A DNA stretch of 64,000 nucleotides from NCBI RefSeq assembly GCF_001044395.1, contig NZ_JANU01000001.1, positions 1 to 64,000 of the forward strand, given 5' to 3'. The notes below the pieces were generated by a model. The model was not told the origin of the DNA, searched no databases, and saw nothing but the letters and a program-made list of their open reading frames with translations. This DNA comes from Caenimonas sp. SL110. Its GTDB lineage: Bacteria; Pseudomonadota; Gammaproteobacteria; Burkholderiales; Burkholderiaceae_C. Shown here in pieces: positions 47,309 to 56,281 of the stretch; positions within the stretch are counted from its first letter, which is position 1; each line of letters starts with the position of its first letter. A program made the translations under genes and the position numbers.

Positions 47309-48256
47309 ATGAAGTTCAGCCGCAGAACCGTTTGCTTCCTTCTGGGAAGCGCCATGCTCGCAGGCACCGCTGTCGCGCAGACCTGGGAGCCCACCAAGCC
47401 GATCCAGCTGATCGTGGGCTTCAGCCCCGGCGGTGGCACCGACGTGATCGCCCGCGCCATCGCGGCGGGCTCGCAGGAGGTGATGCCCCAGCCGATGGTC
47501 GTCATCAACAAGCCGGGTGCATCCGGCGTGATCGCCGCCGACGCCGTGTCCAGGGCCGCGCCCGACGGCTACACGCTGCTGGTCGCCGGTGGCAGCGAGA
47601 GCACCTCGTTGCCCAATCACCAGCAGGTGTCGTACAAGCAATCGAGCTTTCGCCCCATCGGCCACGTCATCCGGCTTCGCATGATGGTGGTGGTCAAGAA
47701 CGACGGCAAGATCAAGAACTTTGCCGACCTGGTGAAGTACGCCAAGGCCAACCCCGGCAAGATGGCCTATGGCACATCGGGCGTGGGCAGCCTGACGCAT
47801 TCGATGATGCTCATGGTCAACAAGGCAGCGGGTATCGATACCTTCCACGTGCCCTACAAGGGCGATGCGGAAGTGGTGACCGGCATCCTGGGCGACCAGG
47901 TGCAGATCGGCCTGGGGTCGCCCGATCAGTTCAAGAGCTGGATCGACACCGGCAAGCTGATACCGCTGACGCTCAGCTCCAACGACCGGTTTCCCGGCCT
48001 GCCGAATGTGCCCACGCTCAAGGAACTGGGCTACGACATCTACCTGGAAAACATGAAGGGCGTTGTCGCGCCGGCGGGCTTGCCCGACGAGATCTACACC
48101 TACCTCAACGAGAAGCTGCGCAAGGCGATGGAGACCGAGGGTTTCCGCAACATCGTCAACAAGAGCAACTTTGAAGTGCAGTACATGGACGGCCCGATGT
48201 TCGGTCGCACCATGGCCAGCATGTCCAACGGCATCGCCGCCGCCTTGAAGAAGTAA
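47309..48256 (+). CDS. Bug-family (TctC-like) periplasmic solute-binding protein
   Basis: A protein of 315 residues with signal peptide MKFSRRTVCFLLGSAMLAGT then AVAQTW. Bug signatures are IQLIVGFSPGGGTDVIARAI, KPGASGVIAADAVSRAAPDG and FHVPYKGDAEVVTGILGDQ. An AGGAGA ribosome site precedes ATG 47309. It is followed by a CoA-transferase and a crotonase gene, so its ligand is probably a carboxylate that is activated to a CoA ester inside the cell. Confidence 0.92.
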   Translation: MKFSRRTVCFLLGSAMLAGTAVAQTWEPTKPIQLIVGFSPGGGTDVIARAIAAGSQEVMPQPMVVINKPGASGVIAADAVSRAAPDGYTLLVAGGSESTSLPNHQQVSYKQSSFRPIGHVIRLRMMVVVKNDGKIKNFADLVKYAKANPGKMAYGTSGVGSLTHSMMLMVNKAAGIDTFHVPYKGDAEVVTGILGDQVQIGLGSPDQFKSWIDTGKLIPLTLSSNDRFPGLPNVPTLKELGYDIYLENMKGVVAPAGLPDEIYTYLNEKLRKAMETEGFRNIVNKSNFEVQYMDGPMFGRTMASMSNGIAAALKK

Positions 48257-48280
48257 GACAGCAAGACGAGACGCAAGACG

Positions 48281-49525
48281 ATGACCAATGAGACACAGGC
48301 AACGGCGAGCGCCACGGCGCTGCCGCTGTCGGGGATGCGCATTCTCGACCTGACGGTGATGACGGCAGGCCCGGTGGGCACCATGATGCTGGGCGACCTG
48401 GGCGCCGATGTCATCAAGATCGAGGAACTGCAAGGCGGCGAGTTGTCGCGCAGCATGGGCACCATGTATGTGGGCGTGGAAAGCGCCAACTTTCTTTCGC
48501 AAAACCGCAACAAGCGCAGCGTACGGCTGGACTTGAAGAAAGCCGAAGGACGCGAGGCATTCCTGCGCATGGCCGCGCAGGCCGACGTGGTGACCGAGAA
48601 CTTCCGCCCCGGCACGCTCGACCGGTTGGGCATCGGGTACGAGGCGCTGCGCAAGGTCAATCCGCGCATCATCTTCGCCAGCATTTCCGCGTTCGGCCAG
48701 ACCGGACCGTACGCGCATCTGCCTGCCAACGACCCGATCGTGCAGGCGCTCAGCGGCCTCATGCACATGACCGGCGATGCCGATGGCGACCCGGTTCGCG
48801 TGGGGCATCCTTACCCGGACTTCGGCGCGGCCGCGTTGCTCGCGTTCGGTGTGTGCGCGGCGCTGTTGCATCGCGAGCGCACGGGGCAGGGCCAGTCGCT
48901 GGACCTGTCGCTGCTCAATGGAACGATCTTCAGTGCCATTCCCCGCGACGGTGAAACGCTGCGCTCGGGCAAGGCACCTCCGCGCCTGGGCAGCGGCCAT
49001 CCGGCGTTCGTGCCGTATCGCAATTACAAGGGCAGCGATGGTGCGCCGTTTTTCCTGGCGTGCTTCAACGAGAAGTTCTGGGGTTCGGTGTGCGACGCGG
49101 TAGAGCGGCCCGACCTGATGACCGACGCGCGCACGGTCAATAACGTCGCGCGTTGCAACAACCGCGAATTCGTCGATGCGCAGCTTGAAGCCATCTTCGC
49201 CACCCGCACGACCGATGAATGGCTGGAGCGCCTGGCGCGATTCAACGTGCCGTCAGCGCGCGTGCAGGACCTGAACCACGCTCTGCGCAGCGACCCGCAG
49301 GTGCGCCACAACAACACCATCGTGGAAGTGGAGCATCCCACGGCGGGCACGGTGGAAACGCTCGCGCTGCCGGTGAACTTCCACGCGACGCCGGCCGAAT
49401 ACCGCAGGCCGCCACCGCGCCTGGGCGAGCACAGCGTGGAGGTGCTGCGCGAGTTCGGCTTCACCGGCGAAGAGGTCGATGCGCTGCTGGCAAGCCAGGC
49501 CGTGGCGGGGCTCAATACCCCATGA
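48281..49525 (+). CDS. CaiB/BaiF family (type III) CoA-transferase
   Basis: A protein of 414 residues of the formyl-CoA transferase family. It has LSGMRILDLTVMTAGPVGTM, GADVIKIEELQGG, NRNKRSVRLDLKKAEGR and NFRPGTLDRLGIGYE, and the catalytic aspartate is probably Asp180 in GHPYPDFGAAAL. It moves CoA from a donor ester to a carboxylic acid. It overlaps the next gene by 4 bp (ATGA) and lies 24 bp after the Bug gene. Confidence 0.93.
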   Translation: MTNETQATASATALPLSGMRILDLTVMTAGPVGTMMLGDLGADVIKIEELQGGELSRSMGTMYVGVESANFLSQNRNKRSVRLDLKKAEGREAFLRMAAQADVVTENFRPGTLDRLGIGYEALRKVNPRIIFASISAFGQTGPYAHLPANDPIVQALSGLMHMTGDADGDPVRVGHPYPDFGAAALLAFGVCAALLHRERTGQGQSLDLSLLNGTIFSAIPRDGETLRSGKAPPRLGSGHPAFVPYRNYKGSDGAPFFLACFNEKFWGSVCDAVERPDLMTDARTVNNVARCNNREFVDAQLEAIFATRTTDEWLERLARFNVPSARVQDLNHALRSDPQVRHNNTIVEVEHPTAGTVETLALPVNFHATPAEYRRPPPRLGEHSVEVLREFGFTGEEVDALLASQAVAGLNTP

Positions 49526-50298
49526 CAGCGCCGGTGCTGCTCGTCGAAGAGCCGGCACCTGGTGTTCGGTTGCTCAGGCTCAATCGGCCCGAAGCGCGCA
49601 ACGCGCTCAGCATGGCCCTGCGGCGCGAGCTCGTGCGATGCATCGCGCAGGCCAGCGATGACGCGGCTGTGCGCGTGGTCGTGATCGCAGGCAACGAGCG
49701 TGCATTTGCGGCCGGCGCGGACATCAAGGAGATGGCCAACGCGAGCACCGTGGACATGATGGCGCGCGGCGTGCTCGGCCTGTGGCGCGCAACCGCGTCC
49801 TGCACCAAGCCTGTCATCGCCGCCGTTCGCGGTTATGCGCTGGGTGGTGGCTGCGAACTGGCGCTCTTGTGCGACATGGTCATCGCCAGCGAGACTGCGC
49901 GTTTCGGCCAGCCCGAGATCCGCATCGGCATCATTCCCGGCGGCGGCGGCACCCAGCGGCTGGTTGCTGCCATCGGCAAGCACCGCGCGATGAAGTACCT
50001 GCTCACGGGCGCGATGTTCTCCGGGCGTGAAGCGTTCGAGATGGGCCTGGCCAGCGAAGCCGTGCCCGACGACCAGGTCGATGCGCGCGCTGTCGAACTG
50101 GCCTGCGAGATCGCAGCCCTGTCGCCGCTTGCGGTGCAGCAGTTGAAAGACGTCGCGCTGCGTGGCATGGACCTTCCGCTGGACGCGGGGCTCGCGCTGG
50201 AGACCAAGGCGCTGCACCTGCTGTTTTCCACCGAAGACCAGAAGGAAGGCATGGCTGCGTTCATCGAAAAGCGGCCACCGAAATTCGAGGGGCGCTGA
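49522..50298 (+). CDS. Enoyl-CoA hydratase/isomerase family protein
   Basis: A protein of 258 residues of the crotonase fold. The oxyanion hole is formed by AFAAGADIKEM and GYALGGGCELALLCD; both catalytic glutamates are present (GGGCELAL and GQPEIRIGIIPGGGG). It probably hydrates an unsaturated acyl-CoA made by the preceding CoA-transferase. ATG 49522 is chosen because it overlaps the preceding stop and fits the family N-terminus; the frame extends upstream only within the other gene. Confidence 0.92.
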   Translation: MTAPVLLVEEPAPGVRLLRLNRPEARNALSMALRRELVRCIAQASDDAAVRVVVIAGNERAFAAGADIKEMANASTVDMMARGVLGLWRATASCTKPVIAAVRGYALGGGCELALLCDMVIASETARFGQPEIRIGIIPGGGGTQRLVAAIGKHRAMKYLLTGAMFSGREAFEMGLASEAVPDDQVDARAVELACEIAALSPLAVQQLKDVALRGMDLPLDAGLALETKALHLLFSTEDQKEGMAAFIEKRPPKFEGR

Positions 50299-50323
50299 TG
50301 CGCAATTGCCCTGCGCATCACGC

Positions 50324-50340
50324 GTTAACCGCAAGACATA
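50324..50340 (+). promoter_or_regulatory. Putative LysR operator upstream of the long plus-strand operon
   Basis: GTTAACCGCAAGACATA matches RTTAAC-N3-A-N3-CATA exactly. Read with the two following bases it is also a dyad, GTTA-N11-TAAC. It starts 91 bp upstream of the Bug gene start, in the same orientation. The spacer 50299-50414 shows no terminator. Confidence 0.6.
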
Positions 50341-50414
50341 ACACCCGCCCAAATACGCACTCGCCAACGAGCGGGTCGCTTCCTACGATCACCCCACCAC
50401 AAGGAGACAAGCAG

Positions 50415-51401
50415 ATGTTTCATCCGAATCGCCGCGCAGTTCACCGGGCCATCGCGCTCGCCAGCTTGCTGTGCGTCCTGGCGCCCGCCAGCGTACTTGC
50501 GCAAGCCGCATGGCCCAGCAAGCCGATCACGCTGATCGTTCCGTTTGCGCCCGGTGGCAGCACCGACGTGACGGGCCGCATGCTCGCCGCGAAGCTCAAG
50601 GACGAACTCGGGCAGACCGTCGTTGTCGAAAATCGCGGCGGCGCAGGCGGCAACCTGGGCGCCGACGCGGCCGCACGTGCTGCGCCGGACGGCCACACGC
50701 TGTTTCTCGCAACCAGCACCCATGTGACCAACATCAGTCTCTACAAGAAGCTCTCCTACGACTTCCAGAAAGACTTCGCGCCGGTCTCGCAGGTGGCCTT
50801 CATCCCCAATGCGCTGGCAATCAATGCCAAGGTGCCGGTGAACAACCTGGCCGAGTTCATGACCTACATCCGCGACCCGCGCAACGAGATGCGCTACGGG
50901 TCGGCAGGCAATGGCTCTTCGCTGCACATCGCAGGCGCGCTGTTCAACAGCATGGCCAAGGCGAACATGGTGCATGTGCCCTACAAGGGCAGCGGCCCTG
51001 CGATCGTGGACGTGCTGGGCGGCCAGATCGAAGCCATCTTCTCTCCGCTGGTCGATGTGTTGCCCCACATTCGCAGCGGCAAGCTCAAGGCGATCGGCGT
51101 CACGACCAAGGGCCGCTCGGACCAGTTGCCCGGCACACCCGCCATCAATGAGGGACTGGCCGGCTATGAGGTGACGTTGTGGAACGGCATCCTCGTTCCC
51201 GCCAAGACGCCGCCGGAAATCGTCGCACGCCTGAACACCGCCATCAACAAGATCCTGGCGCAGCCCGATACCAGGCGGCTGCTGGCCGAACAGGGTTCCG
51301 AGCCCGCACCCGGCACGCCCGCGCAGTTTCGCGACTTCATCGCCAAGGAAGTCCCGGTCTGGAAGCGCCTGGTCGAGTTGTCCGGCGCGACTGCAGACTG
51401 A
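50415..51401 (+). CDS. Bug-family (TctC-like) periplasmic solute-binding protein
   Basis: A protein of 328 residues with a signal peptide (AIALASLLCVLAPASVLAQA). Bug signatures are ITLIVPFAPGGSTDVTGRML, NRGGAGGNLGADAAARAAPD and MVHVPYKGSGPAIVDVLGGQ. It resembles the Bug protein at 41649-42617 in several blocks (for example SLYKKLSYDFQKDFAPVSQV against LYADMGFDLNKDLIPVSQV). An AAGGAGA ribosome site precedes ATG 50415. It opens the operon that runs to the MFS gene and is directly followed by another Bug gene. Confidence 0.92.
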   Translation: MFHPNRRAVHRAIALASLLCVLAPASVLAQAAWPSKPITLIVPFAPGGSTDVTGRMLAAKLKDELGQTVVVENRGGAGGNLGADAAARAAPDGHTLFLATSTHVTNISLYKKLSYDFQKDFAPVSQVAFIPNALAINAKVPVNNLAEFMTYIRDPRNEMRYGSAGNGSSLHIAGALFNSMAKANMVHVPYKGSGPAIVDVLGGQIEAIFSPLVDVLPHIRSGKLKAIGVTTKGRSDQLPGTPAINEGLAGYEVTLWNGILVPAKTPPEIVARLNTAINKILAQPDTRRLLAEQGSEPAPGTPAQFRDFIAKEVPVWKRLVELSGATAD

Positions 51402-51418
51402 ACCGAAAGCACCACACC

Positions 51419-52402
51419 ATGAAATCGTTGAACCGCCGTATTGTTTCCGCCGCGCTGCTCGCAGCGTGCGCCCCGTTCGCTGCGCAGGCCCAGGCGCCTG
51501 CGCCGAACTGGGCATCCAAACCCATCCGCATCGTCGTGCCGTTCGCACCGGGCGGCACCACCGACATCGTGGCCCGCATGATCGGCCAGCGCCTGGGCCC
51601 CGCGCTGGGCACAACGGTCGTGATCGACAACAAGCCCGGCGCCAACGGCATCATGGGCTCGGAAGTGGTGGCGCGCGCCCCCGCCGACGGCCATACGCTG
51701 GTCATCGTCGCACCGGGCCACGCGAGCAATGTCACGCTGTACAAGAAGCTGCCGTACGACACGCTGACCGACTTCGAGCCCATCTTGCTGCTGCTCACGC
51801 AGCCCAGTGTGCTGGTCGTGCATCCGTCGGTCCCGGTGACCAGCACCGCAGAGCTGATCAGGCGCGCGAAGGCGCAGCCCGGCATGGTGTCTTACGCCTC
51901 GGGTGGCAACGGTTCGTCGCAACATCTGGCCGCGGCCATGTTTGCCGACATGGCCGGCATTGAACTCGTGCATGTGCCGTACAAGGGCAGCGCCCCGGCA
52001 GAAGCCGACCTGCTGGGCGGCCAGGTCAACATGATGCTGGCGTCGATGGTGTCCGCGCTGCCGCAGGTCAAGTCCGGGCGGCTTCGCGCACTGGCCGTGA
52101 GTTCGGAGCGCCGCTCGCCTGCAGCACCCGACTTGCCCACGGTTGCGGAGGCCGGCGTGCCGGGTTACAGCGCGGTCGCATGGGCAGGCTTGCTCGCGCC
52201 CAAGGGCACGCCGCCGCAGACACTGGCGGCGCTCAACGCTGCGGTCACAAAAATCATGAACGAGCCCGAGGTCAAGGAAAAGCTGGCAGGGCTGGGCGCT
52301 GATTTCAGCCCCAATACGCCCAAAGGGTTCGACCAGTTCATCCGCTCGGAAATCACGCGCTGGGGTGAGGTGATCCGCCGCTCCAACCTGAAGGTCGATT
52401 GA
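51419..52402 (+). CDS. Bug-family (TctC-like) periplasmic solute-binding protein
   Basis: A protein of 327 residues with signal peptide SAALLAACAPFAAQAQAPAP. Signatures are IRIVVPFAPGGTTDIVARMI, NKPGANGIMGSEVVARAPAD and ELVHVPYKGSAPAEADLLGG. It lies 17 bp behind another Bug gene and overlaps the following CoA-transferase gene by one base (TGATG). Two adjacent Bug genes without a permease suggest either different ligands or a shared membrane component encoded elsewhere. Confidence 0.92.
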   Translation: MKSLNRRIVSAALLAACAPFAAQAQAPAPNWASKPIRIVVPFAPGGTTDIVARMIGQRLGPALGTTVVIDNKPGANGIMGSEVVARAPADGHTLVIVAPGHASNVTLYKKLPYDTLTDFEPILLLLTQPSVLVVHPSVPVTSTAELIRRAKAQPGMVSYASGGNGSSQHLAAAMFADMAGIELVHVPYKGSAPAEADLLGGQVNMMLASMVSALPQVKSGRLRALAVSSERRSPAAPDLPTVAEAGVPGYSAVAWAGLLAPKGTPPQTLAALNAAVTKIMNEPEVKEKLAGLGADFSPNTPKGFDQFIRSEITRWGEVIRRSNLKVD

Positions 52403-54015
52403 TGAGCGGTGCGCGCGTCATGGAAGCTGCGCAGGCTGCTGCGCTGGTTCGATCGGGCGACACGGTCGCGATCTCGGGGGTCGTGTCGCTGCTGTCCACC
52501 GAAGCCGTGCTGCGCGCGCTGCAAGAGCGATTTGCGGATACCGGCGAACCTGCAGGCCTGACCGTCATCTGCCCATGCCGCACCGGCTGGTCTGTCGTAG
52601 GCGAAACGACAGGGCTGGAGCACCTGGCCGCGCCAGGCATGGTCAAGACGCTGATTGCGTCTTCGTACAACGTGCGCGATACGCCCACGCTGATGGCGTC
52701 CGTGATGGACGGGCGCATCGCAACCTATGTGCTGCCGATGGGCGTGATGTACCGGTGGCTGCGTGAATGTGCGGCACGCTCACCCGGATTGCTCACGCAT
52801 GTTGGGCTGAACACGTATTTCGACCCCGACGGCGGCGACGTGCGCGTGCATCCGTCGGTGCCGCCGCTGGACCTGCTGCAGCGGATGGAGATCGACGGCG
52901 AGCCCTGCATGCTGCTGCGCAGCAAGCGCATCGATGTGGCGATCGTGCGTGGCTCGGTGGCCGATGAGCACGGCAACATCAGCCTGGAAGACGAGCCGAT
53001 CTCCGGCAGCGTGCGTCATCTTGCAATGGCGGCACGCACCAGCGGCGGCCGCGTGATCGCCGTGGTCAAGCGCATCGTGGCCGCAGGCAGTCTGCATCCG
53101 CGCAACGTGGAGATTCCGGGCATCTGGGTCGATGCGGTGGTGGTGGACGCGGATGCCATACAGACACAGCTGGGCGATGAGCCCGCCTTCACCGGCGCAA
53201 AGCGCGAAGCGCCGATGCCGCAGCCGATGGCGCTGGACCAGCAAAAGATCATCGTGCGCCGCGCCGCGATGGAACTGCAGGCGCGCGACATCGTGAACCT
53301 CGGCGTGGGCATGGGCTCGCAGTTGCCGAGCGTGCTGGCCGAAGAAGGCGCGCTGGGTGACATCACCTTCAGCGTCGAGCACGGCGCGCTGGGCGGGATT
53401 CCGGCGATGGGCGTGCCGGGGCAGACCGGTGCGTTCGGCGCCCACTTCAACCCCGACGCCATCGTCGATGCCGCCGACCTGATGGATTTCTATCACGGCG
53501 GCGGTCTCGACGCGACGCTGCTGGGCTTTGCGCAAATCGATGGACAGGGCAGCGTGAACGTCGGCCGCTTCGACGGCAACATTCGCGGCCCGGGCGGCTT
53601 CGTCGATATCACCTATCGCACCCGCAAGGTGCTGCTTTGCGGCACGCTCAACAGCGGCGGCCTCCAGGTGCGCGTGGACCGTTCGTCGACCGGCACACCC
53701 ATCCTGCACATTGAACGCGAAGGGCGCCACCGCAAGCTGCTTGCCAACCTGGAGCAGGTCAACCTGCACGGACCGAGCGCGTTCGAGCGCGGCACGCATG
53801 TGCGGGTCATCACCGAGCGCTGCGTCTTTGCGCTGGACGACCACGGCCTGGTCCTGATCGAAGTGGCACCGGGCATCGACATCGATACCCAGATCCGTCC
53901 GCACCTTGAGTTTGCCTTGCGTGTCTCGCCCGATTGCAAGGCGATGGACGCGCGGCTTTTTTCTTCCGAACCCATGGGCCTGCAACTGCCGGCCCGACCA
54001 GAAACACTGAACTGA
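52402..54015 (+). CDS. Family I CoA-transferase (propionate/acetoacetate CoA-transferase type)
   Basis: A protein of 537 residues with alpha and beta parts fused in one chain, as in propionate CoA-transferase. The N-terminal part has SGDTVAISGVVSLLSTEAV, and the C-terminal part DIVNLGVGMGSQLPSVLAEE followed by the catalytic glutamate Glu326 in TFSVEHGALGGIPAMG. It transfers CoA between a short-chain acyl-CoA and a carboxylate. It is translationally coupled to the Bug gene before it and followed 15 bp later by the GH105-like gene. Confidence 0.9.
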   Translation: MSGARVMEAAQAAALVRSGDTVAISGVVSLLSTEAVLRALQERFADTGEPAGLTVICPCRTGWSVVGETTGLEHLAAPGMVKTLIASSYNVRDTPTLMASVMDGRIATYVLPMGVMYRWLRECAARSPGLLTHVGLNTYFDPDGGDVRVHPSVPPLDLLQRMEIDGEPCMLLRSKRIDVAIVRGSVADEHGNISLEDEPISGSVRHLAMAARTSGGRVIAVVKRIVAAGSLHPRNVEIPGIWVDAVVVDADAIQTQLGDEPAFTGAKREAPMPQPMALDQQKIIVRRAAMELQARDIVNLGVGMGSQLPSVLAEEGALGDITFSVEHGALGGIPAMGVPGQTGAFGAHFNPDAIVDAADLMDFYHGGGLDATLLGFAQIDGQGSVNVGRFDGNIRGPGGFVDITYRTRKVLLCGTLNSGGLQVRVDRSSTGTPILHIEREGRHRKLLANLEQVNLHGPSAFERGTHVRVITERCVFALDDHGLVLIEVAPGIDIDTQIRPHLEFALRVSPDCKAMDARLFSSEPMGLQLPARPETLN

Positions 54016-54030
54016 ACAGGAGTCTTACCC

Positions 54031-55065
54031 ATGGCAGAAACGATAGTCCGCAAGATGCTGGAGCGCGGCCTCCAGGAGCCGATCGACACAGGCGGCAAGC
54101 ACGCCGCCATGCTCAACGGCATGCATCTGTCGGGACACACGCAGATGCTCAAGGAGCAGCTTGAGCACACGCTCGCAGGCACCGGCAACATTCCGCGCAG
54201 CAAGAACCCGCTGGGCCGCATCGTTGCGCATCCGAACATCAGCGATTCGATGTCGCGCATCCGTCCGCTGGTGCTGGCCGGCTACGAAGGCCAGGCGCGC
54301 GAAGCGCTGGGCATCTACCTGCGCGAGCGGGTCGAAGTCGCGGGTGCGCCTGTATTCTCGACCGCGCCGAGCACGCCAGGCTGGATCTTTGCCGACACCG
54401 CCTACATGGTTGCGCCCTCATTGGCCATCATGGGCGAGAGTGATCGCGCCGTGTCCGACCTGGTGCGTCACCACGAACTGCTGGCAACCGAGACCGGGCT
54501 CATCCGCCATGTGCTCAACGCAGCAGTCCCGGTGGAAGACAGCTATTGCAAGGTGGACCTGTGGATCGACGGCACCGCCTGGGGTCGCGCCAATGGCTGG
54601 TGGCTGGCCGGGGTGGTGGACGCACTGGAAGTGATCGACAAGCCGTCAGAGCAATTGCTCGCCATGTTCCGCCAGACCTGCGCGTCGCTGCTTGCCTTGC
54701 AGGAAGACGGGTTCTGGCGCGCAACGGTCGATGACAGCTATTCGCTGATCGACTCCAGCGCCACCGTGATGATCAGCTACGGCTTCGTCAAGGGCTACCA
54801 GCTCGGGCTGCTGGGCCAGGAGTTCGAGGAGTCGGGGGTCAAGGGGCTGGAGTACGTGCTGCGGCATCACTTTGACCTGCGCACCGGCACCTTGCGCCAT
54901 CAGCAAAAGGGTCCGCTGATCGTGAATGTCGCAAGCCCCAATCCGCGCTATCTGGCTGAGGCCAATCCCTACGGCCAGGGTTTCATCGCGAGCCTGTACT
55001 CATTGGTCGCTGCCGATGTGAATGTGCGTGACATGAAAGTGCGTGCACTGGCCCGCGCGAGCTGA
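54031..55065 (+). CDS. GH88/GH105-like unsaturated-glycosyl hydrolase (six-hairpin fold)
   Basis: A protein of 344 residues without signal peptide. Several blocks match unsaturated rhamnogalacturonyl hydrolases: GWIFADTAYMVAPSLA (Asp122 in the place of the catalytic Asp of GH105), WGRANGWWLAGVVDALEVI (184-202), DDSYSLIDSSATVMISYGF and YGQGFIASLYSL. Known enzymes act by hydrating the C4=C5 double bond of unsaturated uronic acids. Here no polysaccharide lyase, sugar kinase or sugar transporter is near; the neighbours are CoA-transferases and acyl-CoA dehydrogenase. A repurposed enol-ether hydratase is possible. Start ATG 54031 has AGGAG upstream. Confidence 0.75.
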   Translation: MAETIVRKMLERGLQEPIDTGGKHAAMLNGMHLSGHTQMLKEQLEHTLAGTGNIPRSKNPLGRIVAHPNISDSMSRIRPLVLAGYEGQAREALGIYLRERVEVAGAPVFSTAPSTPGWIFADTAYMVAPSLAIMGESDRAVSDLVRHHELLATETGLIRHVLNAAVPVEDSYCKVDLWIDGTAWGRANGWWLAGVVDALEVIDKPSEQLLAMFRQTCASLLALQEDGFWRATVDDSYSLIDSSATVMISYGFVKGYQLGLLGQEFEESGVKGLEYVLRHHFDLRTGTLRHQQKGPLIVNVASPNPRYLAEANPYGQGFIASLYSLVAADVNVRDMKVRALARAS

Positions 55066-55098
55066 GTCCGCCGAACAGACAAAAGGGAAGGACACGAC

Positions 55099-56280
55099 AT
55101 GCAGAAACTCGAGAAATTGCTGGGCCGCCGCGAGCTGGCTCCTTATCTCAACGCCGAACAGTTCGAGTTCCGCGAGAGCGTGCACCGCGCGCTCGCCGAA
55201 CACGCCACGCCCGACTACCTTCGGCGTGCCGATGAAGAAAAGCGCTTTCCCACCGAGCTGGTGGACCTGATGGCGCGTCAGGGCTGGTTCGCAGTGAACC
55301 TGCCTGAAGAGTATGGCGGCGTCGGTGGTGCGATGGACATGATCGGCATGCTGGAAGTGATCGGCTATCACAGCAGCACACTGGCGCGTTACTGGAACAT
55401 CAATGTCAACATGGTGGGCGGCGCGCTCGTGCATCTCGCCACGCCCGAGATGAAGCGCGAACTGCTGCCGCGCCTGGCAGAAGGCAAGACCTTCTTCGCC
55501 TTTGCCTTGAGCGAAAACGGCTCGGGCTCGGACGCCGCCAGCCTGAAGACGAATGCGGTTCGCGAAGGCGACTACTTCCGTGTCAACGGCACCAAGATGT
55601 GGATCACCGGCTCCATGCAGGCCAACAACATCCTGATGGCGATCCGCACCGAGAAAGGCGAGGGCAAGCACGAAGGCATCAGCCTGCTGCTGGTGCCCAA
55701 TCCGACGCCGGGTCTGGAAGTGCGGCCCATCGACCTGCTGGGCGGGCACATGGTTCGATCGTGCGAGCTGAACCTGGTCGATGCGAAGGTGCATGCGAGC
55801 CAGCTGGTAGGCGACCTGCATCACGGCTGGCGACAGCTGATGGGGGTGCTGGCCAAGGAGCGCATTGCGCTGGGCGCCATCGTGGTCGGCGCAGCGCAGG
55901 CGGCGCTGGACCTGGCCATCGAATACACCAACGAGCGCAAGCAGTTCGGCCGGTCGATCTCGTCATTCCAGGCGATCAACCATCGCCTGGTCGAGTTGCA
56001 GACGCAGGTCGATTGCGCACGCCTGCTCACCTATCGCGGTGCAGCGCTGCTGGCGTCGGGGCAGGAGTGCAATGTGGAATCGGCGCAAGCCAAGTACTTT
56101 GCCGGCGACACCTACATGAAGGTCGCGCTGGAAGGACTGCAGGTCATGGGTGCCAACGGCTACTCGATGGAGTACGCGATGCAGCGGCACTTTCGCGAAG
56201 CCAAGGTGTTCCAGATCCTGGGCGGAACCGGCGAGATCCTGCGCAATGTGGTTGCGCGCGAACTGACTTCGGGGCGCTGA
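55099..56280 (+). CDS. Acyl-CoA dehydrogenase
   Basis: A protein of 393 residues, the normal length. Typical parts are FALSENGSGSDAASLKT, NGTKMWITGSMQANNILMAI, ERKQFGRSISSFQAINHRL and KVFQILGGTGEILRNVVARE. The Glu at the usual C-terminal catalytic place is absent (GGT instead of EGT), while Glu254 in LAKERIALGA is present; this is the isovaleryl-CoA dehydrogenase arrangement, where the base sits in helix G. It introduces a double bond in a CoA ester. It is 2 bp from the flavoprotein gene. Confidence 0.92.
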   Translation: MQKLEKLLGRRELAPYLNAEQFEFRESVHRALAEHATPDYLRRADEEKRFPTELVDLMARQGWFAVNLPEEYGGVGGAMDMIGMLEVIGYHSSTLARYWNINVNMVGGALVHLATPEMKRELLPRLAEGKTFFAFALSENGSGSDAASLKTNAVREGDYFRVNGTKMWITGSMQANNILMAIRTEKGEGKHEGISLLLVPNPTPGLEVRPIDLLGGHMVRSCELNLVDAKVHASQLVGDLHHGWRQLMGVLAKERIALGAIVVGAAQAALDLAIEYTNERKQFGRSISSFQAINHRLVELQTQVDCARLLTYRGAALLASGQECNVESAQAKYFAGDTYMKVALEGLQVMGANGYSMEYAMQRHFREAKVFQILGGTGEILRNVVARELTSGR

Positions 56281-56281
56281 G

